From NCBI GenBank assembly GCA_028023455.1, contig JAQFVV010012420.1, positions 4,530,001 to 4,594,000 on the forward strand: a DNA stretch of 64,000 nucleotides. Reading direction: 5' to 3'. Under the pieces are notes generated by a model. The model was not told the DNA's origin and ran no database searches. It saw nothing but the letters and a program-made list of their open reading frames with translations. The stretch comes from Epiperipatus broadwayi. Lineage: Eukaryota > Onychophora > Udeonychophora > Euonychophora > Peripatidae. Below are positions 24,850 to 38,205 of this stretch, piece after piece. The stretch's first letter is position 1. Each line of letters opens with the position of its first letter. Position numbers and translations under genes: made by a program.

Positions 24850-27300
24850 AGGCTTTCAGTTTACATTTCATAAATTGAGATAACCATGATTTTAAATGCA
24901 ACAATACATAAAGCTAATTGAAAGTATATCTCTGTCACATTTCTATTCTTCTACATTCCTTTTGGTAACAATGTTATACTGCTTGAAAAAACATCAATTA
25001 TTTTTTTAAGTGAGAGTGGGATAAATAAGGCATGAGACTTCCAAGCTGAGCTTCTTACTACTAAGTTCACCACCACTGTACTCTATTAAATTCTACTGCA
25101 CACACACTCTGTATTTTTTTAATAAAATTCCTGATATCAATTTTCCATCCAATCATATAATTATCTCTGAAATTATGGCATTAAGCCATGCCTAATTGAT
25201 TTTTTTTACAATAAAGATTATTTTTTCTTTAAAAATACTTTATTTATACACTGATTGAAAAATAACTTCTGACTTCCTCAGAGTTAAAAATTTTAATTTT
25301 GTCTTTTTTATTTTTTGAAAAATAAAATATATACTCCAGATCCTAATCCTTTTTTTTTTTTTCAAAAATAAAATTTAAAAATAAAAGAACTATAAAAAGA
25401 ATATTCCTTTTTTTAATAGCTTTACCAAATAAAAATTAAACATTTATATTATTATAAAAATATCTTAAATTGTGTCACACAATCATTTCATATTTGTAAA
25501 TCTCTTAATAACTTTAAACTAGCTAAATCCTTATTTAATTAACTAAGTCATTCTGCAGAAAGCATGAGAAGAAATCAATTATTCTCAATATATATATACA
25601 CATACATACAGAATGGAGGAATGAGTATTTTATTTTTAACTAATTTAAAAAGTAGTGATTTGATTTACACTGCAATTTAATTTATTCTTGTATTTAATCT
25701 GTGATTAAGATAGTTTAGAAGATAAATTGTTCACTTCTGATCAGCACTTTTTTAAAAAACAAAAATTGGTATCAATGAGAAAAACATAAATTATCTGTAC
25801 ATGTTATCTCCTTTATGAATATAAACAATTAATCCAAAAAGAGTTGTGTTTTAATAAAACATATAATAATAATGATTTAAGTTATAAAAAAAATCTAAAA
25901 TTTAGATGGATTAGCAAGAGAGCACATTAGTCATGTACAAGGATATATAAAAATAGTGTGCACTCGGGTAGAACATTCACATGTGAATATAAAAGAAATG
26001 ATCAAGAACTAGAATAAAAGACAGTATTATAATCAAGTTAATTTTAAATTAAGCATATAAATTATTTTATTAGCAATTATGATTAAATACTATCTTGCAC
26101 AGAGATTTAGACAATTGTGTTAATCAACAATGATATATGCTTCTATGTGTATGAACTTTATTATATAAATACAATTATTTACGCTATGGTTTATAGATAT
26201 AATTATTTCAAGTATATTAATCATATTTAACACAACAGTTACATTGTAATTAATTATACAATATTCAAATACGCTAATTTCATATTTTTTAAATTGAATA
26301 GATGTCCATCTCAGCAGCTTCATAAATAAGCCTATACTTGCCAAAATCAAATTAATTTGAATTTATCTTGCATAGTTTAAGTTTTACATCACTTGTTTTT
26401 GAAGGTTACCACTGTTCTGTTGTATGTAAACTAAAAGTAAATAATTGTGTTCCTCGGCTTTTTATGATCTATGGTTTTTTATTTCTATTTTTTTTTTATT
26501 AAAATATTATATTTTTTGTAAGTAATTCTTAGAATAATAAAAATCAAATTTATTTTATTATAATACCTGATTAATTTTTTCAAAGTTGTGGGTAGTTAAA
26601 AATGATAGATTGACTCTTTCCTATGATGTTAAGAATTAAATTTATACAAATACTTTGTCATTTGTGTGAGCAAATTAATCCTCCCACATGATTATAACAG
26701 CTGATTATAATTTGTCTAAAAGAATGCATTCAATTAAACAAAAGTCTCATGGCAATTATACCATAAAATAATATTTTTTCTAATGAGTTGTATCATTTTA
26801 CCATGAGTAGCATTTATGAAACAAAATTGCATGTAACTGTTACAGGTTAAGAATGTTATTCTAATAAAATTGTCTGAAAATATCCACAATCCTGATATCA
26901 ACATACATAAATGCACTGAAAATTTTAATTTAAGGATTTTGAAAACTGTTGCAAGATCATAACTCCAGTCAAATGTTCTTCAGAATTTCTGAATATGATA
27001 ATATTGAAACTATAATCTACAACTGTAAGAACATACTTTTAATATCTTGAGCACTGAAATGGATAAAAGTAAGAATGCTAAAAATATTTTAGCATAGACT
27101 TGGAAAGGTGTACATGGGAGAGAAAATTAGATTTATAAATATTAACTCAAAAATATTATTAAAAATACAATAATAATTGATTTCATAAAGAGAATATAGC
27201 TGAAGATTTTTCCACAGAGGAATAATATAAGTGAAAGAATTAAGCACTATTTTATGAGAAGTTTCACATTAATCAATAATAAATACCTATTTATCAACCA
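24850..27300. other. AT-rich region, no gene recognised
   Basis: A GC-richer patch at about 25010-25100 may be a minus-strand tRNA-like fragment (GGTGGTGAACTTAGTAGTAA), but no B box is visible. Other frames are low-complexity. Confidence 0.45.
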
Positions 27301-27398
27301 ATATTAAAACATAGTGGATTTGAACTCAGACTTTCAAGCCCCTTCACTATCCACTATTGATACACATGGCTACATACATGCAGAAAAAATAATCACTA

Positions 27399-27440
27399 AT
27401 ATCCATATTTTGTGCTAAACCAGCACTCGTTAGTTGGTCC
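27399..27440 (-). ncRNA. Decayed hammerhead motif (family C, left arm)
   Basis: Same layout as the right-arm motif, with stem II GTGCT/AGCAC intact, but the cores read CTAACGA and AAAA, so it should be inactive. Confidence 0.6.
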
Positions 27441-27898
27441 AGATTACTATCTTCCATACATATATATAATCAGTACTCAGTTTATATTAAGATAGCAAAT
27501 CCTTACACTTTAATGGAGAGGCTTCAACCTACTCCAACCTCCTATTCTTCAGCCATCCATATCATTGAAAATCTGATAATAGAATGCCCAAATCCCATGC
27601 TGATGCCAATATTGTTGTCATGTCCATGTTGACCTAAAGTCACTCTGATCCCTCATGTATAGAACAGCATCCATTTAAATACATAGAAGAGGGATGGACC
27701 CATATCAACATGGGAATGACAATAATATTGGAATCAGCATGGGATTTGGAAATTCTATTATCAGATTTTCAATGATATGGATGGCTGAAGAGATGGAGGT
27801 TGGAGTAGGTTGAAGCCTGTCCATTAAAGTGTAAGGATTTGCTATCTTAATATAAACTGAGCACTGATTATCTATATGTATGGGAGATGATAATCTGG

Positions 27899-27942
27899 AC
27901 CAACTGATGAGTGCTGGTTTAGCACGAAATACATATATTGTT
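27899..27942 (+). ncRNA. Hammerhead ribozyme-like motif (family C, right arm)
   Basis: ACCAA, core CTGATGA, stem II GTGCT/AGCAC around GGTTT (5 bp, giving the classic CTGATGAG...CGAAA), core GAAA, stem III ATA/TAT around CA, cleavage site TA, then TTGTT. Stem I pairs ACCAA with TTGTT, with mismatch toward the outside. Core intact. Confidence 0.7.
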
Positions 27943-28049
27943 GACTATTTATCTTTTCTACATATGTATCGGTGGTATGAGATAGGGTGGATAATAAAGG
28001 GTCTTGAAAGTCTGAGTTAAAATCCCCTATATTTACAATTAGGCTCCAG

Positions 28050-30205
28050 GTATAAGAGTGCTTGGTATTTGAAATTTTACAACCAATATTAAATAATTAT
28101 CTGGATTGGCTATAGATCAACTCCTTGAGAAAAAAAATATAATCCTAAATGAAAAGTGAAAAAAAAATTCAAGTTCTAGCCAGTTTAGATTCGAATCCAG
28201 CTTGTGGTTGTGGCAGTTACATGATTATTTCACAAAGACTTGATTTTATATATATATGCTTAAATATTTTCATGTCAACAATTAGTAATTAATTCAAATA
28301 GTACAAATTCATGCTCACTTTTTTTAAATGAAAAGAATAAAATTAGTCTGCCCATCAATATTTTGACAGCATAGGAAACACATTTTATAATTTACGTTTT
28401 TACAGTTCATTTTATATACTCAACTTTTTTTATTTTTAGAAAAATAGAATTGAAGCGAAATATTTTTATAACGTCAGCATTTAAATACATCATGTGACAA
28501 AGTTCTTGAAAATCTCATTAATGTTTCTTTCAATTCTTTGTAACTGAAATTAGATAAAGTTGTTCACAAATTATTACGATACAGTTTTCCTCAATTATAT
28601 CTATTATTCTAACTCGAAGATTGATTTATTACATTAACAAATTTAAAGTAATGTTAGACAAAGAATAGTACTAATAAAAAAAAAAAGAAGTTCCATAACA
28701 TTATCAATTAAGAAGGCCACCAGAAGCAGGGCCAGATGCGATTGGATAATAATGCAATTATAATAATTGCACCATTCATCCTGAAGTGTTAGTTAGAGAA
28801 TAAAAGAGTAATGATAGTGCGCCTGATTTAAATAGCTATAATTTCATCAAATAGAGTTCAAGGCAGAGAGGAAAGAACTTAATTCGCATTAATGATATAA
28901 AGGATGACACTGATTAAGTTAATATTGAAAGATGCTGAGAAAAAAAAGCATTTGACAGAAAGAAAAGTGGAAGCAATCAATAAGAATATAAAAAGGAAAT
29001 AAGTCGTAATAAAGTTTTAAAATGTTAAGATATAAAAAGTTGAAATTAAAAAAAAAAAGTTCGTAGTGATATTTAAATTTTTTTTAAAAAATTATATATA
29101 ACCTAAAAAAAAAAAGAATGCTTCTCATAAAATATATATAATGAGCCTAATAACACCTCTGCCAGATCAATAATAATAATAGCAGCTAATTAATAATATA
29201 GGCTAAGGTCAGTGTTCGAATGTTACATGTCACAATAATTATAGCACTAAGGGTAAATAATAAATATGCATTATTAATATAAATACAATATATTAGTAAA
29301 ATTAAGAAAGAGACTTCTCATTCTCACTCTTTTAAAATATAATAGCTCTTAATATTTAAAACATGTCACCGTAATGAGTATCTTATTGTTATAATCAGAT
29401 TTACTATTAAATTTCTTTTATATAAATCTCAATAGTATATACACTTTTCTTATAATTTTGTAATTCTACCAAACTTGTACTGTTCAATTTACTATGTAAA
29501 GATAAAATAAAGTAATAAGAAAGTTTAAAAAACACTGAGTCAGCTTTTGGCAGATTGCTGCTAGAATACAACTGCACCATTAAAAATATGCATATATAGT
29601 GCAAATACAAATGTAAAAAAACAGTCCTAGTATATAAATTAGATGTTCCATTTTTTTGATAATGGTTCACAGAAATCTTTTCTATTGATAGAATGAAGAT
29701 CTCTTGCAATAGTCCAAACCTATTTCTTAGGTTTTTCCACATTGACTTCTTTAAAATAATTTTGTTTTTAAGTAAAATAATTTTCTCTAATAATGAAATA
29801 GGTAAAATGGATATATTAGGCTTCAGGTAATGAATATTTTAACAATTATAAATTTTATTTTTCTTTTTTAATTTTTGAAATCTATTAAATAAAGAATGAG
29901 ATCCTAATAAAAAAGCCTCGAAATATACTTTTATCCTTAAGATAATGTCTCACTAAATTACAATAAATATAATTTTAAACTTTAAACTAAATATGAAGAC
30001 TCTTAATTTTGAATAAAAACAATATAATAGGATAACATTCAGGTTAGAATGAGTAGATAAGATATTTTATGGCCACTCAAAATATCACAATAATAAATTT
30101 TTAAAAAATATTTTTCTGATGTAAAACCAAGAAATTCTATCATTTGAATTTATAATGAATAAACAAAATAATCTACTAACATTTATTTTATAAAGCGCAA
30201 ACAGT
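28050..30205. other. AT-rich region with minor tRNA-like scraps
   Basis: TTAGATTCGAATCCAGC at about 28185 is a B-box-like match without a clear A box; a similar scrap lies at about 59110. A GC-richer patch at 28710-28760 is unassigned. The 111-codon minus frame at 29407-29742 has no recognisable motif. Confidence 0.4.
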
Positions 30206-30212
30206 ATTGAAA

Positions 30213-30600
30213 TTAAACTGAGAGACTGCAAATCTCTCGCGCTCACAAACAATCAGATCATAAATATGAGCCAGAGAATTTAACAAGAAAAGGGCGGTCT
30301 ACCCTATTCTTTACTTGTCTTTGTATATATCCAAGCCTTGCTGCAAGTTATAACATCTAAAAACTACTGCATAGTAAATCGTTAGATTTCACGCTGTATG
30401 TTTGTAATTTAGATTCAGTGAGTTAAGTGTGAAAATATTTAAGATTCATACTTTCAGATCTAAGTACTTTAGACTGGCTTGGATATATACAAAGACACAT
30501 AAAGAATATGGTGGACTGCCCTTTTCTTGTTAAATTCTCTGTCTCGTATTTATGATCTGATTGGTTGTGAGCACGAGAGATTTGCAGTCTCTCAGTTTAA
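30213..30600. mobile_element. MITE with ~125-bp terminal inverted repeats
   Basis: Outer ends read TTAAACTGAGAGACTGCAAA and its exact complement. The arms pair over ~125 bases with few changes (CTCGCGCTCAC, ATCAGATCATAAATA, TTTAACAAGAAAAGGGC, TATATCCAAGCC). About 130 bases of unrelated, non-coding sequence lie between. Each terminus contains a small hairpin, GAGAG..CTCTC. TTAA at both ends would fit a piggyBac-style target, but the TIR does not start with CCC, so the superfamily is open. Confidence 0.85.
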
Positions 30601-30609
30601 TAATCTACT

Positions 30610-33600
30610 AAATAAAATAAAGTGATCTTTTAATAATAGAAAGTGATCTTTAAAACAAGCACAGCAATCTTTTAGATAAATAAAATTGACTAAAGTGATC
30701 TTCTAATATGAATAAATAATTGTAATTATTTTAATAAATAAAATAACCTCTTTATTGGATATTTTCTTAACATCAGAGATGCAATTTTTAATAGAGTGAC
30801 TATCATGTCAAATTCTTAATATTCACATACTTTTAATGCATGGCAAGCAAATATAATTGAGTCATAAACTTTATTATATTTAGATTTCGGAAAGTATACA
30901 GATGAAGATAAACAGGCAAAAGAACTAAGTTAACAATAAAAATAACATTTATTAAACATTATAAAACATTTAAAACACAAACAACTTTGTTATTTTACAA
31001 TATTGTCAAGATGAATTCTTAAGATACAATAAACAAAATATAATATAGAGGAAAATTATGACTTCCATTTAAAATGAGTAAATAGGAAATAAATAATATG
31101 TGATGGTTAATAAAATCTTATACAACATTAGTATTTTAAATAAGTTTTCTTATTTGACAAAACAATCATTCTATTATGAAGTCCCTACTGAAGGTATTTA
31201 ATATTCTTATAACAGTATAAACTTACTAATACATATGGTGAGATAAATTCTGAAAATGTATATTATTTACTGAAGCCATATATACAATTTTAAATTTTTA
31301 ATATTAAATAGCAGATTTACAGCTTGAAGTGCTGGCTAAGCACAGTTTGTACACATCAAGACAAACAAACTACACTCTGATAAACTAGAAGTGTGACTGG
31401 AGATACAGGTGATGTTCCTCAATACCTACAAAAATACATCAATTGTCCAGATAAGGTCTTGGTAGTACACTACCCATAACTTTAATCAAAATACATCATA
31501 AATAAATCCACATTTGGGATAATAAGGCAAAAAGCAAAATAAATGATGTCATGAAATCAAGAAAAAGCACTTACATCTGAGGGCAGTAAATGAACTAGAA
31601 CTTTATCACTAGTCATAAGATAATGAAAATGAATCATCAAAAAAGAATAATAATAAAGGGATTTGGCTTAATAAAGCATTATATATTTTAGTACAAGATA
31701 AACAATCTATATAATTTACAAGATACCAAATGACCTCAGTGCCATTAATAGAAGAGAGGCATGCTTTGCTCTCTCCAAACAATGGACTAATTAATTAAAA
31801 ATTCAAGCTCATTTGCATATATGTACAAAAATTCAAAACAGAATCTTCATTCTTAAAGCTATGAGTATGGGATTTGAATACTTAATCCTGAAAGCATTAA
31901 GCTAGTATATTAAATCTTAAATTATAATTATAGCTTCACTAATGTATACCAAAAAATCGCACAATTATAATTACAATTTTATTGGTGAAGAAAAAAAGAC
32001 AATTTATTACATAACAATATAAGAGAGAGACTAATCCAAAATCTCTTAAAAATATACACTGGCAAGATAAAATATACTCAATAAGAGACTAATGATATAA
32101 TCTCTTTTAAAATAACAACTAACTGATGTGTAAAGCTGTTAAATTAATAACTAGTGCTAAATATAGCTTAATAAAAAATTATGGCATAAAAATAAACAAC
32201 AAATACAATACGCACTTAATATTTCAATACAGTATCACATTAAACTTCATATATCTTTTTGAAAGCACATATTAAAGATAAGCATTAAGAAGCAATTATT
32301 TCAAAAGTCACATTTTATAATGGAACATAATTCTAATAATAATAAAGAAGAGCAGTTGTTTTAGAATAAATGGGGATAATAAGTTCAGAGATAAACTTTT
32401 ATATTAATAATTCAGCAGCATTCTCATTTTAATTATATGTAGTATAATTTATTCAGACTGTCGATGAAGAGCAATAATTTTGGAAAAGAAATAATAAATT
32501 CAAAAAGCAAATTTTCATGGATATTTCAGGAATAAATCACATTTAAAATTACATATAATAATAATAATTTTCTGGCAAATGTTTACAATTTAATAAGCTT
32601 TAAATCAATATGTTAGAAAAATATATTTCATTGTTTTAGCTTAAGGTAGACATAATAATGATTTTTAGTGAGTAAATTTATTTCATGTTACTGTCAATGA
32701 TACTAATTGTCTTTTAAAGACAATACATTCTTAAATAATTTGCTTTTTTAATAAATGAAGGTTATTCTTAAATAAATATTTCATATGCATATTAAATAAA
32801 TTTAAAGTCATTCATTCATAATGAATTTTTTAAAATACATATGTGCCCAAAATAATATAAGTTTTACAAAAAAATCTAATGCATATAAAAAAGTTTGAAA
32901 TTAAATTAATTATTTCCTTATCAAGACATGTATTAATTCAGGTAAAACATTTATAAAATATTTCAGAATTACAAAACAGGTTTTGCAATTTGGATTTAAA
33001 ATCTTTGCATTTAAAATAAAATTATTCCAAAGAAAGCCTTCTTTTTAATATACAAAATATTTAAAATATTATTTAAATAAAAGTTGCCTAAAGAATAATT
33101 AAAATAGTTTAGAGTCTTTAGTAGTCTCAACAATTTCAGTATGTTTTAGAAATTTAAATTTTAAATATTATCTACCTATATGGAAAATAGAATTAAAAAA
33201 GTTCTTACAAAACAGGAATGATATTGATACTTTTTTCAAAATCCATCAAAGTATACTTCATTTTAGCAAAAATAATTTAATTTCTGTTGAGTTTTCTGTT
33301 GAATTTTCCATAATGCACAACATGTAATATAATTTCAGGTGCTGGGAAGTTTTGTCAATTTAAAATTGAGCCTGGATGATGGTTAATTTAGCAATTTATT
33401 CTTTTAAATCTTTAAAACAAAATAAAACTAATTTTAAATAGTTAAAACTTAAGCAAAAATAATAATTAGTTGATCTTTTCTGCAAGCAAATATGTAAGCA
33501 AGAGTGTGTGAAGATGTGTCCAGCTTTGATTAATTTTTCATGGATAAATTTGACAACTTAATTACACCAAATTGATCTAATTAATGAAATAGTTAAGATT

Positions 33601-34910
33601 TTTCTAGAATTTCTGAAAAAAAAAACAGCAATTGATACCATTCTAGAATTTTCTAATGATGATAATTTAGATTGAAAATTTAAATAACCAATTAATTGAT
33701 GATTACATAATTTTTTACATATTTTTTTAAAACAAATTATTTAAAAAATTGAAATGAATTACAATAAATAAATAAATATTACATAATAAAAATTACATTA
33801 TTTTAACAAAATATTACCTTATAATATTTTAGTGTCTTTACACTTTTTTAAAATTTGTTTAAGCTTCCAAAATAATTTTAAATTATGTCTTTTAAAAATA
33901 AATATATTTAAGAAGAATTTTAACATTAATACAGCAACTAAGTTATTAAGAACTTTAACATGCATGCATCCTCATATCCAATCATATTATTCATTATTTA
34001 AAGATTGAGTTTAATTATAAAAAAATAATTATTGACTTTAAAATTATTTATCTCCTTAAATCAACTGAATTTGATATTATTTAAACTATTCTATTACAAT
34101 TAAAATCAAATAATGTACTTCGTGCAAGTAATTTAAATATTTGCAACCTAGCCTTAAAGATTTGAATCTATTTTTAAAGTTTTACACTAATATTAACTTT
34201 TAATAAACTCTGATAACTAAACTAAGATTATTTTACTTTCAATATTTTAAAAATTAACTCACTAGTACTTTATATTAGTAATAACTTTAAGATTAAGCAT
34301 TCAAAAATTATATGAGTTATTTAAGGAATTTAAGCATTATAAGCTGACTCTTAAGATCACTTTTGAATTATAAAAATTATGAAAGTTCTTTAAAATTGGA
34401 TAATCAGATACACAAACATTTAATTATTAAGTTGTAATAAAGTTTGCTTATCAGAAAAATTAAACTATTGAAAAATTCTTTTTTAAAAAAATACTATGCT
34501 ACTATAAAATGGAACATTCAGATTTAAGAGAAAAACTGAGGGTCACAATATACATATAAATTTTAGCATTGTTGAGTAATTATTAAAAAAACTGGCTTTC
34601 AATTTAGGAAATATAATATTTAAAGATTTTTTTCATATGAGTAAGGGTGGTTTCTGACTCTGTTTTAATATTAAATTATGATGATAACTAGATTTCTGTA
34701 TATAACTGTCTATTGTCTAACTAACAGTCTCAATAACCTCTCTCCCATTACTTTAATAATAATAAATTAGTAAATACAAGTAAAAAACACATGTTTTTAT
34801 TTTTTTTATTATTAATATTATTATCAAATTATAAATTGGTTGTAGTCAATTTTAAAAGAAAAATAAGTGAATCATAAAATAGATCACTTGAAGATATTCT
34901 TTACAGACAA
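30610..34910. other. Long AT-rich stretch, no gene recognised
   Basis: Very high A+T with no open frame of note. A slightly GC-richer patch at about 31320-31480 reads TGDVPQYLQKYINC in one frame, which I do not recognise. No repeat with a visible partner inside the stretch. Confidence 0.5.
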
Positions 34911-34916
34911 GAGCAT

Positions 34917-35320
34917 TACATTAATAATTTTTATTAGTCTTTCATTAGACTAGAGATTAACTATTTAATGAATAATATGCATGAAGTATAATTTTCACTA
35001 AAGCATTCTCATGTAAGATAGAAAATAGTTTCTATCCACTTTTAACATCTAATGGATGGGGGTAATCTTAAATATATGATCAAAGACATGAAAAAGATGT
35101 ATTATTCCCAAGATGCACATTTCATACTAAACTAGTACTCATCCATTGGCCTAGATCACATTTACTTATACTTATCTTTATCATTGTTTTTTTAATATAT
35201 ATAGATTGGAAATTACTACAGTTTAATTGGTGTGTCATTACTACCCTCACAACTTTGACAGAAACCACTTGATGGAAGTATATTAATAATTTTTATTAGT
35301 CATTCATTAGACTAGACATA
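34917..35320. repeat. Pair of ~38-bp direct repeats flanking a family C relic
   Basis: ATTAATAATTTTTATTAGTC with TTTCATTAGACTAGA occurs at about 34919 and, with one change, at about 35283. The ~325 bases between include the hammerhead-like relic at 35107-35151. They could be a duplicated flank or terminal repeats. Confidence 0.65.
35107..35151 (-). ncRNA. Diverged family C hammerhead relic
   Basis: Minus strand: GCCAA, TGGATGA (core changed), stem II TACT/AGTA around AGTTT, GAAA, then a short stem III region and TTGGG. Stem II has changed on both sides compared with TGCT/AGCA elsewhere, keeping the pairing. Confidence 0.5.
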
Positions 35321-35439
35321 TTACATGTTACAAATGCAAAGCATAATAAATAAATAATCAATTTATACTTTGATAAAACTCCAGACCTAATTATATAAGA
35401 ATAAATTAAACATTGCATAATGCTAAATGAAACTCATAT

Positions 35440-36020
35440 ACAGTAAAGGAATATAAAGCAGTGTTACAAAATTTCAACAACACCACATGCAATTGGAAAC
35501 ACAAAATGTCTGAATCATGCAACTTAGATAAAAAGAAATCCCTTTACTTAATAAGTTGCAAGATTTTAAATATATTGATTCCATGACTACTCTAAACACA
35601 AGCACTACTTTAATTAAGCTTAGATCATAAAAGCTATTAAACAAACATTTTACATGTTCCATATATAAAGCGCAAAATTTTTTAAAATTAGAGTGTACTC
35701 ATTTATTATATTTAAGTTTTATTTTCTTTTATGCAATGTTTAATTTATTCTTATATAGTTCTATTAGGAGTTTTTTCAAAGTATAAGTTGATTATTTATT
35801 AATTGTGTTTTATATAAAGAACATGCAATATATTTGTTCAATAGCTTTTCAGATCTATGACTTATTTAAATTAATACTTGTGTTTAGAATAGTCATAGAA
35901 TTAATATACATAAGAACTTGCAATCTAATAGGTGAAGGGATTTCCTTTTACCTAAGTTGTGTGATTTGAACTCTTGTGTTTCTAAGTACCGGTAGCACTG
36001 TTGAAATATTCTAATATTGG
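35440..36020. repeat. Inverted repeat with ~210-bp arms
   Basis: The left arm (about 35450-35665) and right arm (about 35807-36015) are diverged reverse complements. Paired blocks include CTCTAAACACAAG with CTTGTGTTTAGAAT, AAAGCTATT with AATAGCTTTT, and AAATCCCTTTAC with GTGAAGGGATTTCC. The 62-codon minus frame at 35474-35662 is simply the left arm and has no recognisable product. Confidence 0.75.
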
Positions 36021-36384
36021 TTTGTATTCATTTAATATACACATATGTGTCACATTATAAATATATAATTGACTTTGTATTATAATATAAAAACAGCAAG
36101 AAATAAATTTCCAATATAAAATGCACCACAATTCTTTTGTAATTATTTTTGATTAATTATGATTCATAATTCTATGCTGGATATCACTCCTGTATTAAGT
36201 TATTAGTCAATTAACAAATAAGTGAAAGCATTAAATTAATGCATTATTTCATTTTTTTTTAAAAAAATATAATTAAACTCAGCAGAAACTGAAAAGTTTC
36301 AAAAAATTAAGCTTTAAAATATTAAAATTTTAATGTTTTTCACATTATTTATCCCTTGTCTTTCATAATTAATAAACATCACGT

Positions 36385-36640
36385 TACATCTATCTATCAA
36401 TCTTTCCATCTATATATATCCATCTGATTATCTATCTACTTAACCATCTACCTACTTACCTATATCCCTCCCTATCTACCTCTTTAATTTTATACTTACC
36501 TATCTATCTAACTATTTATCAATCTATATAATTTTATATAAATAGATAGATACAAAGATGGACGGACAGATAGATAGATAAATAAATAGAGAGATAGACA
36601 GACAGATAGATAGACAGACAGGCAGACAGATAGATTAGAT
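36385..36640. repeat. Inverted tetranucleotide microsatellite: (TATC)n then (GATA)n
   Basis: A degenerate (CTAT/CCAT/CTAC) tract at about 36390-36535 switches, across ATATAATTTTATATAAATAG, to a (GATA/GACA) tract at about 36540-36640. The two halves are complementary and can fold back. No gene. Confidence 0.85.
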
Positions 36641-37299
36641 AATCAACATTATTAATGAATTATTGCAATTGGCAATTGTTTTAAAGAAATATTTCTATTT
36701 GTTTATATCCATTACTTTTTGAGCTGTAGATGTAAAAAATAAAACTAAATTATTATTTTCTAGATCTCAGATTTATGTTTAAAAAGAGTGAGGTATTAGA
36801 GAAAGAATAGAAGCTTTTTTTTCTCATAAGAAGAGAGACTAGAAGCTTTAGGGGAAAAAAAAGCAGATAAAAAGGACTGGTCTTTACTAATCGTTGTGAG
36901 CTTTTAGATAAAGATTAGATCTAATTATTTTTATCAATAACCCAAAACTCAATAAATAATTAATCAAAATACAATTTAATGATAATATATAAAGAACGTA
37001 TAAATATAAAACCATATTTATTAATTTAAGAGCTATACTTACAAAAAAATATTGCAATTGAGTAGATTAATAAACTTTTAATGATATCATTTACAGTAGG
37101 TCAAATAAATCAGCAACATGTACAATAAAAAAAAAAAGATTTATCATTAAAATATCTTTAGAAGCAGAAAATATAAAATACCTTAACCTTCATTTGAAAC
37201 AACACAAAAAAAAAAAAGAAAAAGAAAATGGTTACAGATAAAATATAATAGAATTCTTATTTCCTAATTTAATTAGTTTTTATTACTGTGAATGGTACT

Positions 37300-37530
37300 T
37301 ACTGTACTTATGTTTTAGACCTGCTGTGACATTTCATATAATATCAGTCTGCCAATAACTTTCAAATTTTGCAATCTTGTCAAATAACTTGTACACAGAA
37401 CCTGACAAACTTAAGTGAAAAACTTTTTAAAAACGGTGCATATACATGTTATTTTAATGACATTTTCACAATGTTAGAAAGTTATTGGCAGACTGATACT
37501 ATGTGAAATGTCACAACAGCTCTAAAATGT
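37300..37530. mobile_element. Merlin-related MITE or duplicated Merlin terminus
   Basis: TIRs of ~50 bases: CTGCTGTGACATTTCATATA and CAGTCTGCCAATAACTTTC at the left, the same inverted at about 37471-37525. The left TIR and the next ~60 bases also match, inverted, the right end of the Merlin relic (about 38880-38990: AACATTTCACATTC, TTCTGCTGATAATTTTCAA). It is therefore either a MITE derived from that element, or its left end carrying an extra inverted terminus. Confidence 0.75.
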
Positions 37531-37779
37531 AACATTAAATCACCAAAAGACTAATATATAAACCTGAAAAATTACATTTTTAATAATACAAAAAGTATAA
37601 ATTTGTACACAAAAAGTAATAAACACATTACAACACTGAATAAAAACAGTTGTGAGTTTTTAATACAGCATTCTGCCATTTACAGAATATCCTTCCACTC
37701 CCCCATTTGAGAAATGTTTGGCATTCTACCATCACAAACCTAATCAGCAATTTATAAATTTTTTACATAAAATTAAAAA

Positions 37780-38205
37780 ATACCACATATATTAACTCTG
37801 GCAGGAAATTACCAAAATGAACACTAAAGCAAAAAAAAAAAAATATATAAGCAAATTAAAAAAAAATACTACTACATCTATTCACTCACTTAAAATCAAA
37901 ACATTCTAACCATGTTTATAAAACAGGAAATTGTCACAATAAAATAATCATTTGTCTCTAGAAGGCCACCAATCATTACTACTTCTTCATTTTAACTTTA
38001 TCCTCCTTAGTAGCAGGCAGCAATAGCCAAATTCTAATCACAATACTTACAAATCCAATATAATAAGCATATTCATTACAAAATGAACAATAAATCAAAT
38101 AAAAAAATACTACATCTATTAACTATGGCAGAAAATTACAAAATGGACAGATCAAAATAAAAAAAACCTATGTCAGTGCCAGGAATTACAAAATGGAGAA
38201 TTAAA
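37780..38205. repeat. Degenerate repeated motif next to the Merlin relic
   Basis: Three diverged occurrences of a GGCAGGAAATTACCAAAATG-like phrase (about 37799, 38126 and 38176), two preceded by CTACATCTATTAACTATG-like sequence. Possibly the 3' non-coding part of the transposon. Confidence 0.5.

Larger units (their letters stand above)
27316..28026. mobile_element. Family C element, inverted (fold-back) pair with hammerhead motifs
   Basis: Two copies face each other. The left (minus) copy starts at GGATTTGAACTCAGACTTTC, and the right (plus) copy ends at CTTGAAAGTCTGAGTTAAAA. They pair over ~350 bases each, centred near 27680. Shared unit parts in plus orientation are TCAGATTTTCAATGATATGG, GTTGAAGCCTGTCCATTAAA, GGACCAACTGATGAGTGCTG and a B-box-like GAGTTCGA(A)TCCC near the end. 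Family C is non-coding. Its tRNA-like B box suggests possible Pol III transcription. Other copies lie at 53530-53850, 56990-57570 and 61440-62130. Confidence 0.85.

Noticed and set aside
29407-29742. 111-codon minus-strand frame as a gene
   Set aside because: Composition follows AT-rich background; no motif.
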